Positions 8,298-16,161 of a stretch of 48,364 nucleotides of DNA are shown one piece after another. The notes below the pieces were generated by a model, which was given only the letters and a program-made list of their open reading frames with translations, had not been told where the DNA came from and searched no databases. The first letter of the stretch is position 1; every line of letters begins with the position of its first letter. The stretch lies in NCBI GenBank assembly GCA_003486385.1, contig DNFT01000052.1:1-48364 (forward strand), given 5' to 3'. Origin of the DNA: Eubacterium sp. Its GTDB lineage: Bacteria; Bacillota; Clostridia; Lachnospirales; Lachnospiraceae. Position numbers and translations under genes: made by a program.

Positions 8298-10415
8298 TTG
8301 GCTGGAAGAGAATATCCATTAGAGAGAACCAGAAACATTGGTATTATGGCTCATATTGATGCTGGTAAGACAACAACAACAGAGCGTATTCTTTACTATA
8401 CCGGTGTTAACTATAAGATTGGTGATACTCATGAAGGTACTGCTACCATGGACTGGATGGCACAGGAGCAGGAGAGAGGTATCACGATCACATCTGCAGC
8501 TACAACATGTCACTGGACCTTAGAGAAGGAAACTAAGCCAATGCCGGGTGCGTTAGAGCATCGTATCAACATCATCGATACTCCGGGACACGTAGACTTC
8601 ACAGTAGAAGTTGAGCGTTCTCTCCGTGTACTTGATGGTGCGGTAGGCGTTTTCTGTGCTAAGGGTGGTGTTGAGCCACAGTCCGAGAACGTATGGCGTC
8701 AGGCTGACACATACAACGTACCAAGAATGGCATTCATCAACAAGATGGATATACTTGGTGCTAACTTCTACGCATGTGTAGACCAGATTAAGAATCGTTT
8801 AAAGAAGAATGCAATCGTTCTTCAGTTACCTATCGGTAAGGAAGACGAGTTCAAGGGTATCATTGATCTCTTTGAGATGAAGTCCTACATCTACAATGAT
8901 GAGAAGGGTGACAACATCACTGTTGGAGATATCCCTGAGAACATGAAGGAGGATGCAGAGCTTTATCATACAGAGTTAGTAGAGAAGATCTGCGAGCTTG
9001 ATGATGAGCTCATGATGGCATACCTTGAGGGTGAAGAGCCATCCGTTGAGGAACTCAAGAAGGCATTAAGAAAGGCTACCTGTGAGTGCCGTGCTATTCC
9101 TGTATGCTGTGGTTCAGCTTACAAGAACAAGGGCGTTCAGAAGCTTCTTGACGCTGTTATCGAGTATATGCCATCTCCACTCGATGTACCTGCTATCAAG
9201 GGCGTTGACCTTGACGGCAACGAGGTAGAGAGAAAGTCATCTGATGAGGAGCCGTTCGCAGCTCTTGCATTCAAGATTATGGCTGATCCATTTGTTGGTA
9301 AGCTTGCATTCATCAGAGTATATTCAGGTACTATGAACTCAGGTTCTTATGTACTTAACGCAACTAAGGACAAGAAGGAGCGTGTTGGACGTATCCTTCA
9401 GATGCACGCTAATAAGAGACAGGAGCTTGACAAGGTTTACTCCGGAGATATCGCAGCAGCAGTTGGACTTAAGTTCACAACTACAGGTGATACAATCTGT
9501 GACGAGCAGCATCCGGTTATCCTCGAGTCCATGGAGTTCCCGGAGCCTGTTATTGAGCTTGCTATCGAGCCTAAGACAAAGGATGCTCAGGGTAAGATGG
9601 GTGAGGCTTTAGCAAAGCTTGCTGAAGAGGATCCTACATTCAGAGCACATACAGATAAGGAAACAGGACAGACAATCATCGCAGGTATGGGTGAGCTTCA
9701 TCTTGAGATTATCGTAGACAGACTTCTTCGTGAGTTTAAGGTTGAGGCTAATGTTGGTGCACCTCAGGTTGCATACAAGGAGACAATCACTAAGGCTGTT
9801 GATGTTGATTCTAAGTACGCTAAGCAGTCCGGTGGTCGTGGACAGTACGGACATTGTAAGGTTCACTTCAGACCAATGGATCCAAACGGCGAGGAGACAT
9901 TCAAGTTCACATCCTCCGTTGTCGGTGGTGCTATTCCTAAGGAGTACATCCCAGCCGTTGGCGAAGGTATCGAGGAGGCTACTAAGGCCGGTATCATTGC
10001 AGGTTTCCCTGTACTTGGTGTAGAGGCTGATGTATACGATGGTTCCTACCATGAAGTCGATTCATCCGAGATGGCATTCCATATCGCCGGTTCCATGGCA
10101 TTCAAGGATGCTATGGCTAAGGCTGCCCCGGTTCTTCTTGAGCCTATCATGAAGGTTGAGGTTACTATGCCTGAGGAGTACATGGGAGATGTAATCGGAA
10201 GCCTTAACGCTAAGCGTGGACAGATCCAGAGCATGGACGATATCGGCGGCGGTAAGATGGTAACAGCTATGGTACCACTTGCTGAGATGTTCGGTTACTC
10301 AACAGAGCTTCGTTCATCCACTCAGGGACGTGGTAACTACTCCATGTTCTTCGAGAAGTATGAGCCGGTTCCAAAGAACGTTCAGGAGAAGGTTGTTGCA
10401 GCTCATGCGAAGTAA
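8298..10415 (+). CDS. fusA: Elongation factor G
   Basis: Translocation GTPase EF-G, 705 aa. G1 A-H-I-D-A-G-K-T-T (P-loop), G2 R-G-I-T-I, G3 D-T-P-G-H-V-D-F and G4 N-K-M-D are all present, as are domain IV (G-G-R-G-Q-Y-G-H) and the domain V end. The start is TTG at 8298, preceded by TTAGGAGGACAAACC; no better ATG exists near it. Co-transcribed with rpsL-rpsG. tuf follows only after 336 bp and has its own promoter. Confidence 0.99.
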   Translation: MAGREYPLERTRNIGIMAHIDAGKTTTTERILYYTGVNYKIGDTHEGTATMDWMAQEQERGITITSAATTCHWTLEKETKPMPGALEHRINIIDTPGHVDFTVEVERSLRVLDGAVGVFCAKGGVEPQSENVWRQADTYNVPRMAFINKMDILGANFYACVDQIKNRLKKNAIVLQLPIGKEDEFKGIIDLFEMKSYIYNDEKGDNITVGDIPENMKEDAELYHTELVEKICELDDELMMAYLEGEEPSVEELKKALRKATCECRAIPVCCGSAYKNKGVQKLLDAVIEYMPSPLDVPAIKGVDLDGNEVERKSSDEEPFAALAFKIMADPFVGKLAFIRVYSGTMNSGSYVLNATKDKKERVGRILQMHANKRQELDKVYSGDIAAAVGLKFTTTGDTICDEQHPVILESMEFPEPVIELAIEPKTKDAQGKMGEALAKLAEEDPTFRAHTDKETGQTIIAGMGELHLEIIVDRLLREFKVEANVGAPQVAYKETITKAVDVDSKYAKQSGGRGQYGHCKVHFRPMDPNGEETFKFTSSVVGGAIPKEYIPAVGEGIEEATKAGIIAGFPVLGVEADVYDGSYHEVDSSEMAFHIAGSMAFKDAMAKAAPVLLEPIMKVEVTMPEEYMGDVIGSLNAKRGQIQSMDDIGGGKMVTAMVPLAEMFGYSTELRSSTQGRGNYSMFFEKYEPVPKNVQEKVVAAHAK

Positions 10416-10751
10416 TATTTCGCAGCTAAGTAATATTTAGCAGTGAATAAAATTAGTGCAGTGAAGTGAGGAATATCACATCATATATGCAGTAATGCTT
10501 TGCCTGCAAAGTGAATTTTGCAGTGAAGCTATTCGCTGTAAAATGAGCCGCTAAATCTGATTTTGTATAAAATAAATTGATTTTTAGCGATAAAAATTAT
10601 ATTTATAACAGGTTTTAACCCAATGAATGGTGTAAATCGCCATTTATTGGGCTGAACTTGAAAAAAAGAGTTGAAAATATTTCGAATATGAAATATAATA
10701 AAAAAAGCTGATTATTCCCATAAGGGAGCATTTTTAAGGAGGACATTCAAA
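10416..10751 (+). other. fusA-tuf intergenic region
   Basis: 336 bp with no gene. It holds a hairpin at 10619-10651 (CCCAAT...ATTGGG with inner AATGG/CCATT) without a U-tract, and the tuf promoter at 10671-10699. The first ~90 bases contain several short GCAGTGAA/GTAATATTT-type reiterations of no clear function. Confidence 0.6.
10671..10699 (+). promoter_or_regulatory. Vegetative promoter of tuf
   Basis: TTGAAA (10671-10676), 17-nt spacer, TATAAT (10694-10699), about 50 bp before the tuf start. It explains how tuf is transcribed independently of fusA. Confidence 0.85.
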
Positions 10752-11939
10752 ATGGCAAAGGCTAAATTTGACAGAACTAAGCCACATTGTAACATTGGTA
10801 CAATCGGACACGTAGATCACGGTAAGACAACTTTAACAGCTGCTATCACTAAGGTATTAGCTGAGAGAGTTCCTGGTAACGAGAAGGTAGATTTCGAGAA
10901 CATCGATAAGGCTCCAGAGGAGAGAGAAAGAGGTATCACAATTTCTACAGCTCACGTTGAGTACCAGACAGAGAAGAGACATTATGCACACGTTGACTGC
11001 CCAGGCCATGCTGACTATGTAAAGAACATGATCACTGGTGCTGCTCAGATGGACGGCGCTATCCTTGTAGTTGCTGCTACTGACGGTGTTATGGCTCAGA
11101 CAAAGGAGCACATCCTTCTTTCACGTCAGGTAGGCGTTCCTTACATCGTTGTATTCATGAACAAGTGTGATATGGTAGACGATGAGGAGCTTCTTGAATT
11201 AGTTGAGATGGAGATCACAGAGCAGCTTGAGGAGTATGACTTCACAGGTTGTCCTATCATTAAGGGTTCTGCTCTTAAGGCTCTCGAGGATCCAATGGGA
11301 CCTTGGGGCGACAAGATTATGGAGCTTATGGATACAGTTGATAGCTATATCCCAGATCCACAGCGTGCTACAGATAAGCCATTCCTTATGCCAATCGAGG
11401 ATATCTTCACAATCACTGGCCGTGGTACAGTTGCTACAGGTAGAGTTGAGCGTGGTGTTCTTCATGTTAATGAGGAAGTTGAGATCGTTGGTATCCATGA
11501 GGATAAGAAGAAGACAGTTGTTACCGGTATCGAGATGTTCCGTAAGCTTCTTGATGAGGCTCAGGCTGGTGATAACATCGGTGCTCTTCTCCGTGGTATC
11601 CAGAGAACAGAAATCCAGAGAGGACAGGTTCTCGCTAAGCCAGGTACTGTAACTTGCCATAAGAAGTTTACAGCACAGGTTTACGTTTTAACAAAGGAAG
11701 AGGGTGGACGTCATACACCTTTCTTCAACAACTATCGTCCACAGTTCTACTTCAGAACAACAGACGTTACAGGTGTTTGTGAGCTTCCAGCCGGCACAGA
11801 GATGTGCATGCCTGGCGATAATGTTGAGATGACAATTGAGCTCATCCATCCAATCGCTATGGAGCAGGGTCTTACTTTCGCTATCCGTGAGGGTGGTAGA
11901 ACAGTAGGTTCAGGCCGTGTTGCTTCAATCATTGAGTAA
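10752..11939 (+). CDS. tuf: Elongation factor Tu
   Basis: Aminoacyl-tRNA delivery GTPase, 395 aa. P-loop G-H-V-D-H-G-K-T-T, R-G-I-T-I in switch I, D-C-P-G-H in G3 and N-K-C-D in G4 are all intact, and the C-terminal barrel ends G-S-G-R-V-A-S-I-I-E. ATG start after AAGGAGGACATTCAAA. Its last 17 codons plus stop are duplicated 8108 bp downstream (19994-20049) with two base differences, one of which would change S to T. This marks the gene as the likely insertion target of the island that follows. Confidence 0.99.
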   Translation: MAKAKFDRTKPHCNIGTIGHVDHGKTTLTAAITKVLAERVPGNEKVDFENIDKAPEERERGITISTAHVEYQTEKRHYAHVDCPGHADYVKNMITGAAQMDGAILVVAATDGVMAQTKEHILLSRQVGVPYIVVFMNKCDMVDDEELLELVEMEITEQLEEYDFTGCPIIKGSALKALEDPMGPWGDKIMELMDTVDSYIPDPQRATDKPFLMPIEDIFTITGRGTVATGRVERGVLHVNEEVEIVGIHEDKKKTVVTGIEMFRKLLDEAQAGDNIGALLRGIQRTEIQRGQVLAKPGTVTCHKKFTAQVYVLTKEEGGRHTPFFNNYRPQFYFRTTDVTGVCELPAGTEMCMPGDNVEMTIELIHPIAMEQGLTFAIREGGRTVGSGRVASIIE

Positions 11940-11941
11940 TT
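11886..11941 (+). repeat. tuf-proximal direct repeat (putative attL)
   Basis: 56 bp at the end of tuf, matching 19994-20049 at 54 of 56 positions (differences at 11891/19999 and 11925/20033). Both copies encode the EF-Tu tail and stop codon in frame. Confidence 0.85.
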
Positions 11942-11974
11942 CTAGATTTCGTATCATAGAAACTTAAACACAAG

Positions 11975-12012
11975 CCGCAATTCCTCATTTTATGAGGAGT
12001 TGCGGTTTTCTT
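11975..12012 (+). terminator. Rho-independent terminator after tuf
   Basis: CCGCAA-TTCCTCA pairs with TGAGGAG-TTGCGG (11975-12005), followed by TTTTCTTTTC. It lies inside the island, just past the putative attL. Confidence 0.9.
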
Positions 12013-12035
12013 TTCTTTAGGGAAGATTAACGAAC

Positions 12036-12077
12036 ATAGAAAAAGCCCTTTTCAAGTTCTTCACTCAAAAGGGGCTT
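12036..12077 (-). terminator. Terminator of the island repressor gene
   Basis: Read on the minus strand, AAGCCCCTTTT pairs with AAAAGGGCTT and is followed by TTTC. It sits about 27 bp past the repressor stop codon. The hairpin also faces the tuf terminator. Confidence 0.75.
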
Positions 12078-12103
12078 GTGATACGCGCGTGATACACGTG
12101 TTT

Positions 12104-12544
12104 CTAATCTTCAGCGCGCGGCCAGTTAATCTTCCATTCAAAATACTCTTCTTTGGTAATTTTACCGGAGGCTAAGTCCTCTTTTTTCTTTTTCCAGGTA
12201 TTCAGGAAATCATCCAGCAAAGAATAATCAAAACCAACAGCGATATGTTTCTCAGTAGGGTCCTCAGGGTTTGCTACTTCATAGAGGGGCATATTGTAGT
12301 GCTCATCCAGTTCAAAGAGAGCATACATTACATCTTCCGCTGCGTAGAGGGAAGGTTCGTAGATGAAGCGGTAATTACAGTTTAAGGCTTTTGCCAGCTC
12401 CTGTATCATATCTTCCTTGGGTGTGCGATTGCCGATTTCGTACTGACGGATTCGCACGTCGGATAAGCCCACAGCTTCACCGAGCTGTGCCTGCGTCAGT
12501 TTGCGGAAATTTCTAATCCGTTTTATTCGTTCACCAATAGCCAT
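12104..12544 (-). CDS. HTH (cro/cI-type) repressor of the island
   Basis: DNA-binding regulator, 146 aa. The N-terminal residues ~1-60 form a cro/cI helix-turn-helix (K-L-T-Q-A-Q-L-G-E-A-V-G-L-S-D-V-R-I-R-Q-Y-E-I-G-N-R-T-P). The C-terminal half, with an L-Y-A-A-E-D-V-M-Y-A-L-F-E-L region, resembles repressors found next to excisionase genes in integrative elements; this is from memory. The ATG at 12544 is chosen over a frame open to 12727 because GGAAGGAG lies just upstream and the M-A-I-G-E-R-I-K start is typical. It is divergent from the excisionase gene. Four similar 18-bp dyads cover both promoters, so it probably represses itself and xis. Confidence 0.9.
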   Translation of the reverse strand: MAIGERIKRIRNFRKLTQAQLGEAVGLSDVRIRQYEIGNRTPKEDMIQELAKALNCNYRFIYEPSLYAAEDVMYALFELDEHYNMPLYEVANPEDPTEKHIAVGFDYSLLDDFLNTWKKKKEDLASGKITKEEYFEWKINWPRAED

Positions 12545-12859
12545 CGTGTAACTCCTTCCAATTTTATAATAGTAACAATATCGTTTCTGATAATACAATA
12601 ACATAAATGTTACTGTATGGCAATAAAAAAGTGCTGAATTAAGGACAGAATGGAGAACTGGGTGTATGGGGAAATAATTTCTATAAAAAGAGGCATTTTT
12701 TATAAGTAATAAATATTTTTCGTTCATCCCTTGAAAGAAACATATATGTTACTGTATAATCAAAACACAAACAGTAACAATATAGTTACTAATTAGATAC
12801 GGGAGGTGAGTGCCATGTGCAAGAGCATATATAAGTTTTAGTGGAAAGGAGGAAGGAGT
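12545..12859. promoter_or_regulatory. Divergent promoter-operator region, repressor/xis
   Basis: Four 18-bp dyads of the form AGTAAC-N6-GTTACT occur: 12571-12588 (AGTAAC/GTTTCT), 12597-12614 (AATAAC/GTTACT), 12736-12753 (AGAAAC/GTTACT) and 12773-12790 (perfect). The xis promoter reads TTGAAA (12731-12736), 18-nt spacer, TATAAT (12755-12760), with the third dyad lying in the spacer. On the minus strand TTGCCA (12618-12623), 17 nt, TATTGT (12595-12600) has the second dyad over it. This is a classic two-promoter repressor switch. A short reading frame, M-C-K-S-I-Y-K-F, with a good ribosome site starts at 12815 and ends before xis. Confidence 0.75.
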
Positions 12860-13045
12860 ATGACGAAACGCTATTTATCTGCTAAGGAAGTTGCAGAACT
12901 TCTGGGAATTGCAGAATCAACCGCTTACGCAGTTATCCGTGGATGGAATAAGGAACTGAAAGCACAGGGTTATTTTACCAAGGCGGGTTCCGTTCCGAGA
13001 GCCTATTTTGAGAAAAAGTGCTACGGATATGGCGAAGCACAATAG
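12860..13045 (+). CDS. Excisionase-like small HTH protein
   Basis: 61-aa basic protein with a winged-helix/MerR-like helix-turn-helix (L-S-A-K-E-V-A-E-L-L-G-I-A-E-S-T-A-Y-A-V-I-R) followed by K-A-G-S-V-P-R-A-Y-F-E-K-K. Small proteins of this type directly upstream of tyrosine integrases act as directionality factors (Xis). ATG preceded by AAAGGAGGAAGGAGT. The integrase that follows is broken, so this protein probably has no partner encoded here. It is expressed from the operator-controlled promoter at 12731-12760. Confidence 0.8.
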   Translation: MTKRYLSAKEVAELLGIAESTAYAVIRGWNKELKAQGYFTKAGSVPRAYFEKKCYGYGEAQ

Positions 13046-13067
13046 ATGAACTTTGATAACTGAATAA

Positions 13068-13096
13068 GCCATACCCGGAGTAATTCCGGGTGTGGC
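13068..13096 (+). promoter_or_regulatory. Hairpin between xis and int
   Basis: GCCATACCCGGA pairs with TCCGGGTGTGGC around GTAAT, a 12-bp stem with no U-tract. It could slow read-through or stabilise the upstream message; the role is unknown. Confidence 0.6.
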
Positions 13097-13122
13097 GGCT
13101 ACAAGAAAGAGAGGTAATGAGT

Positions 13123-13464
13123 ATGCCGGTTTATAAGGAGGAGAAATGAAACACCTGGTTTTGTAAGTGCAACTATAAGGATTGGCTTGGTGAGAGTAAA
13201 TCCAAGATGAAACGCGGATTCGCTACTAAGAAGGATGCCCAGCAGTGGGAACGTGATTTTTTACATAAGCAGAGTGCCAGTATGGATATGAAGTTTGCTT
13301 CCTTTGTGGAAGTGTACTTTGAGGATAAGGCACCGAGATTGAAGGAGCGTTCTATAATGACGAAGCGGACACTATTTGAAACCAAAATCATTCCTTACTT
13401 TGGTGAAAAGCAGATGAACGAGATTACTGCTGTGGATATTATCAAGTGGCAGAAGGCTCTTATG
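13123..13464 (+). pseudogene. int: Tyrosine integrase, N-terminal remnant
   Basis: Starts M-P-V-Y-K-E-E-K, then an in-frame TGA at 13147-13149, then continues N-T-W-F-C-K-C-N-Y-K-D-W-L-G-E and F-A-T-K-K-D-A-Q-Q-W-E-R-D-F-L. This is the arm-type DNA-binding domain of Tn916/phage-like integrases. The core-binding domain begins (F-V-E-V-Y-F-E-D-K-A-P-R-L-K-E-R-S ... E-I-T-A-V-D-I-I-K-W-Q-K-A-L-M) and then stops at about 13464, where an unrelated sequence is joined in frame. The catalytic R-H-R-Y domain is absent. The gene is therefore dead twice over, by nonsense and by truncation. Its remnant explains how the island probably entered tuf. Confidence 0.85.
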
Positions 13465-13815
13465 AAAATGTTTAATCTTATCAATATCGGTGAACGTGCC
13501 GGAAGTGGTGTACCGAATATTTTTAATGTTTGGGCAGATGAAGGCTGGGAAGAACCGGTGATTGAAGAGAGATTTGATCCGGATAGAACGGTGCTGTCAC
13601 TTTCTTTTGTGAAAAAGGTGGCGAAAAAAAATGGCGAAAAAAAAGTGGCGAAAAAAAGTGGCGAAAAAAAGTGACGAAAAAAACACAGGAAAAATACGAT
13701 GCTATTTTGAATGCTATGCAGCCTGATAAGTGGTATAAAGCTTATGAATTCGAAAGTATTGCAGGTGTTAAGGAATCAAGAATTAAAGTACTGCTTAAGG
13801 ATATGACGGAAGAAT
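13465..13815 (+). pseudogene. AlbA_2/Schlafen-like ATP-binding regulator, C-terminal remnant
   Basis: From 13465 the frame reads K-M-F-N-L-I-N-I-G-E-R-A-G-S-G-V-P-N-I-F-N-V-W. This is the C-terminal ATP-binding signature of AlbA_2-type (Schlafen-like) putative regulators. After F-D-P-D-R-T-V-L-S-L-S-F the frame enters a 13-bp A-rich tandem repeat (13618-13683) and stops at 13674. The family's usual C-terminal winged helix (T-Q-E-K-Y-D-A-I-L-N-A-M-Q ... S-R-I-K-V-L-L-K-D-M) continues in another frame. That winged helix is then joined to an ATPase fragment near 13815. Both ends are therefore fusion joints. Family assignment is from recall and quite firm for the E-R-A-G-S-G motif. Confidence 0.7.
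13618..13683 (+). repeat. 13-14 bp A-rich tandem repeat
   Basis: Five units of GTGGCGAAAAAAA: 13618-13630, 13631-13644 (14 nt, ATGGCG with eight A), 13645-13657, 13658-13670 and 13671-13683 (GTGACG). Unit length is not a multiple of three, so each added or lost unit shifts the reading frame. The 7-8 A runs are also slippage-prone. Confidence 0.9.
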
Positions 13816-15047
13816 TCCAGGAATTTGACAGGATAGTTGCTCGAAACAAAATAGAAGAATATAATAAGGTGGCAAGCAAATCAAACGCTGAATATAATCA
13901 ACAAGTTGCAGAACTTAGTGCTATAAGAAATTCGCTTGTTACATTAAGAACTCAGATGATTGAAAAAGAACAGATAATAAAGAATTGCCAAAGAGAAATA
14001 AAAGAATTTGATGAACAAAGTTCGGAAACAATAAAGAAAATTCAGGAAGAAAAAAGAATCTGTGAATTCAACGCCAAAATTATAGAGGCTTATAATAAGA
14101 TAATTGGTAGTCTGATTGATTATAATAATGAGTTACCGAGACAGATAGCACAGGATTTAGAACAGAGAATTGTCGATTATTATAATACGATCAATCAAGA
14201 TGATGCAGATTTTGAAAAGATAGGGGAATTGATTTTACCGGATGCAACCTCTGACAAGATGTATATCACTTTTGCCGATGGTAGCACATCGGAGGCATTA
14301 CAAGTTTTAAGCGAGGGGCATATCAAAATTTTAGGTTTGTCAATTCTTTTGGCTAAAGCCGTGCATGATAATCTGAATTTTATTATATTCGATGATATTG
14401 TAAATGCCATTGATGATGATCATAGAAATGGTGTAGCGGATTTGTTGATGAATCATGCCGATTTTGCAAATATACAGATTATATTGTCCACACACGGAGA
14501 CCAATTCATTTTTAAATTGCAAGATAAGTTAGGTCAAAAGAGAGTAAAAGAAAATGCTATTGTGTATAAATTTATTCCGGCAGATTCATTAGAGGAACGA
14601 GGTGTAATAGTAGAATACTCTGATTCAAAAACGCCATTGATGGCTGCAGAGGATAAGTACAATAAAAATGAAACAAAAGATGCTGCTTCAAAATGTCGAC
14701 AAGCAATGGAGTGTATTTCATATAATCTGTGGAATTTAATTGCTAAATCTTCAGATGCGACGATATCTGTAGGGATGAGAAGTCCCAAGAGTTTACCAGA
14801 TTTAAGTTCTATAGTGGATGGTTTGATTAAGAAAACTAGTAAGATAAAAGGTATGGAAGACATTAATGCAGAACTCAAGAGTCTTAAAGAAGCTGGGAAT
14901 TGGCGCGTTCTGAATAAAGGAACCCATTTCGAAGATGAACAAAAGGAGTTCGAACGTGCTGATATAAAGTGCGTTTATGACCATTTGGTTAAGTTAGATG
15001 ATATGATTAGAAATATGAAGATTGTAAATAGCGCTGAGACAAAATGA
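13671..15047 (+). CDS. Fusion: winged helix plus C-terminal half of an SMC/ABC-like ATPase
   Basis: 458 aa from a GTG at 13671. Residues 1-48 are the winged helix of the preceding AlbA_2-type gene. From about residue 49 a coiled coil runs to ~125. Then come an ABC signature L-S-E-G-H (213-217), a Walker B strand F-I-I-F-D-D (aspartates 241-242) and a switch histidine in S-T-H (275). No Walker A (GxxGxGK[ST]) is present, so the N-terminal half of the nucleotide site has been lost and the protein cannot bind ATP alone. The C-terminal ~150 residues look helical and are of unknown role. Such SMC-like ATPases occur in anti-phage loci, and the SEFIR gene downstream fits that. Probably a non-functional remnant, though it is a long open frame. 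Confidence 0.7.
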   Translation: MTKKTQEKYDAILNAMQPDKWYKAYEFESIAGVKESRIKVLLKDMTEEFQEFDRIVARNKIEEYNKVASKSNAEYNQQVAELSAIRNSLVTLRTQMIEKEQIIKNCQREIKEFDEQSSETIKKIQEEKRICEFNAKIIEAYNKIIGSLIDYNNELPRQIAQDLEQRIVDYYNTINQDDADFEKIGELILPDATSDKMYITFADGSTSEALQVLSEGHIKILGLSILLAKAVHDNLNFIIFDDIVNAIDDDHRNGVADLLMNHADFANIQIILSTHGDQFIFKLQDKLGQKRVKENAIVYKFIPADSLEERGVIVEYSDSKTPLMAAEDKYNKNETKDAASKCRQAMECISYNLWNLIAKSSDATISVGMRSPKSLPDLSSIVDGLIKKTSKIKGMEDINAELKSLKEAGNWRVLNKGTHFEDEQKEFERADIKCVYDHLVKLDDMIRNMKIVNSAETK

Positions 15048-15076
15048 AGTTCAATAGAGATTTGGAGGTGAGAGTA

Positions 15077-15445
15077 ATGTCACAACAAGAGAACCCCATT
15101 GTTTTTATAAGTTATTCACAAGATTCATTATCATTTGCAGATCAAGTACTTTCTTTTGCTAACAAATTGAGAAGAGAAGGAATTGATGCTATTCTGGATC
15201 AGTATGAAGAGGCTCCTTCTGAAGGTTGGCCAAGATGGATGGAAAATAGTATAAATAGAGCCGACTATGTTATAGTGATTGGTTCAAAAGGATATTATGA
15301 TAAAATATATGGAAATGTAGAACTGGGAAAAGGTCGGGGTGTTAAATGGGAAGGGAATCTCATTTATCAGAAATTATATATGTCGGATACAATGAACAAC
15401 AAATATATTCCGGTTGTTTTTGATGAGAGCGACTTGCAGAAATAA
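15077..15445 (+). pseudogene. SEFIR-domain protein, truncated
   Basis: 122 aa. The N-terminus is a clear SEFIR (TIR-related) domain: P-I-V-F-I-S-Y-S, L-R-R-E-G-I-D-A-I-L-D-Q-Y-E, G-W-P-R-W-M, A-D-Y-V-I-V-I-G and I-P-V-V-F-D-E. The ATG at 15077 is preferred over 15044 because TTGGAGGTGAGAGTA precedes it; the alternative overlaps the ATPase stop. The frame ends right after F-D-E-S-D-L-Q-K, where a DNA segment of different base composition begins, so the rest of the protein has been lost. Bacterial SEFIR proteins have been reported as anti-phage effectors. I cannot tell whether this fragment keeps any activity. Confidence 0.8.
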
Positions 15446-15482
15446 AAAAGATCGATTACTCTACTGGGAAGGAGACGCAGAA

Positions 15483-15725
15483 ATGACGGATTATTATAAA
15501 TCATCCGCCGAAGAAATGCTGTGGGAGCTGTCAACCAGCCCAACGGGATTGACCTCCCGACAGGCGCAGGCCCGCCAAGGAAAATACGAGATAAATAAAT
15601 TAAAGGAAGCGGAAAAGCCGGGCTTTTTGAAACACTTTTTCCTCCAGCTCAAGGATCAAATGCTGCTGATTTTACTGGCTGCCGCCGTAGTCAGCACCTT
15701 GACCGGGGGAATCAGAGGCATATGA
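15483..15725 (+). pseudogene. P-type cation ATPase, N-terminal fragment
   Basis: 80 aa starting at an ATG with GGAAGGAGACGCAGAA upstream. It matches the cation-ATPase N-terminal domain (Y-Y-K-S-S-A-E-E-M-L-W-E-L, G-L-T-S-R-Q-A-Q-A-R-Q-G-K-Y-E-I-N-K-L, F-L-K-H-F-F-L-Q-L-K-D-Q-M-L-L-I-L-L-A-A-A) and then stops. The remaining ~800 residues, including the phosphorylation motif, are absent. GC content and codon use (CCC, GCC, CAG-rich) are visibly higher than in the flanking genes, so this piece came from another source than its neighbours. Confidence 0.75.
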
Positions 15726-16161
15726 TGATAGAAGAAGCTCCAGAAGAGATAAAAAAATTCCGATTGTCTCATGTGTATGAACCTCTGTTGATCCGGTGGC
15801 AGAGGCTAGGGGAACATCAAAATCTTTTTATGCTATGACGTTTATTTTACCTTATTTCAACCTTTGAGACATACATTATGTTTATTGGAAGGCCGATTCG
15901 ATAAAAACACAGCAGGAAGGAGACGCACTTTTTATGGAAGGATTTTCTGAATTTGTTGTCGAAAGCGGAAAATGACCGTTGTGATGAACTTGCTTTAGCG
16001 ATCATCCCTATGCAATATTGTTTTCCGGAAATCTGTGGGAGAAATCCGGTAACAATGACCATAATGGCGCAGGTGCGCGTGAATAGACCGTATTTTCTAC
16101 TTTTTCAGTGTCATCAATTGGGTGAAGCGGGAGTTGAACAGGCGAAGTATATTTTTGGCTA
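15726..16161. other. Unrecognised stretch in the island
   Basis: 436 bp between the P-type ATPase fragment and the AraC gene. It holds a 38-codon frame from 15722 (M-M-I-E-E-A-P-E-E-I-K-K-F) and a frame from 15953 to 16165 with no ribosome site (R-C-D-E-L-A-L-A-I-I-P-M-Q-Y-C-F-P-E-I-C-G). Neither resembles a family I know. They may be further gene debris. Confidence 0.4.

Noticed and set aside
13207..13674. 155-aa open frame as a real protein
   Set aside because: It is an integrase fragment joined to the end of an unrelated regulator and stops inside a frame-shifting repeat; both parts lack their catalytic domains.
13618..13683. CRISPR-like repeat array
   Set aside because: Units are 13-14 bp, directly adjacent with no spacers, and lie in coding sequence; no cas genes are nearby.
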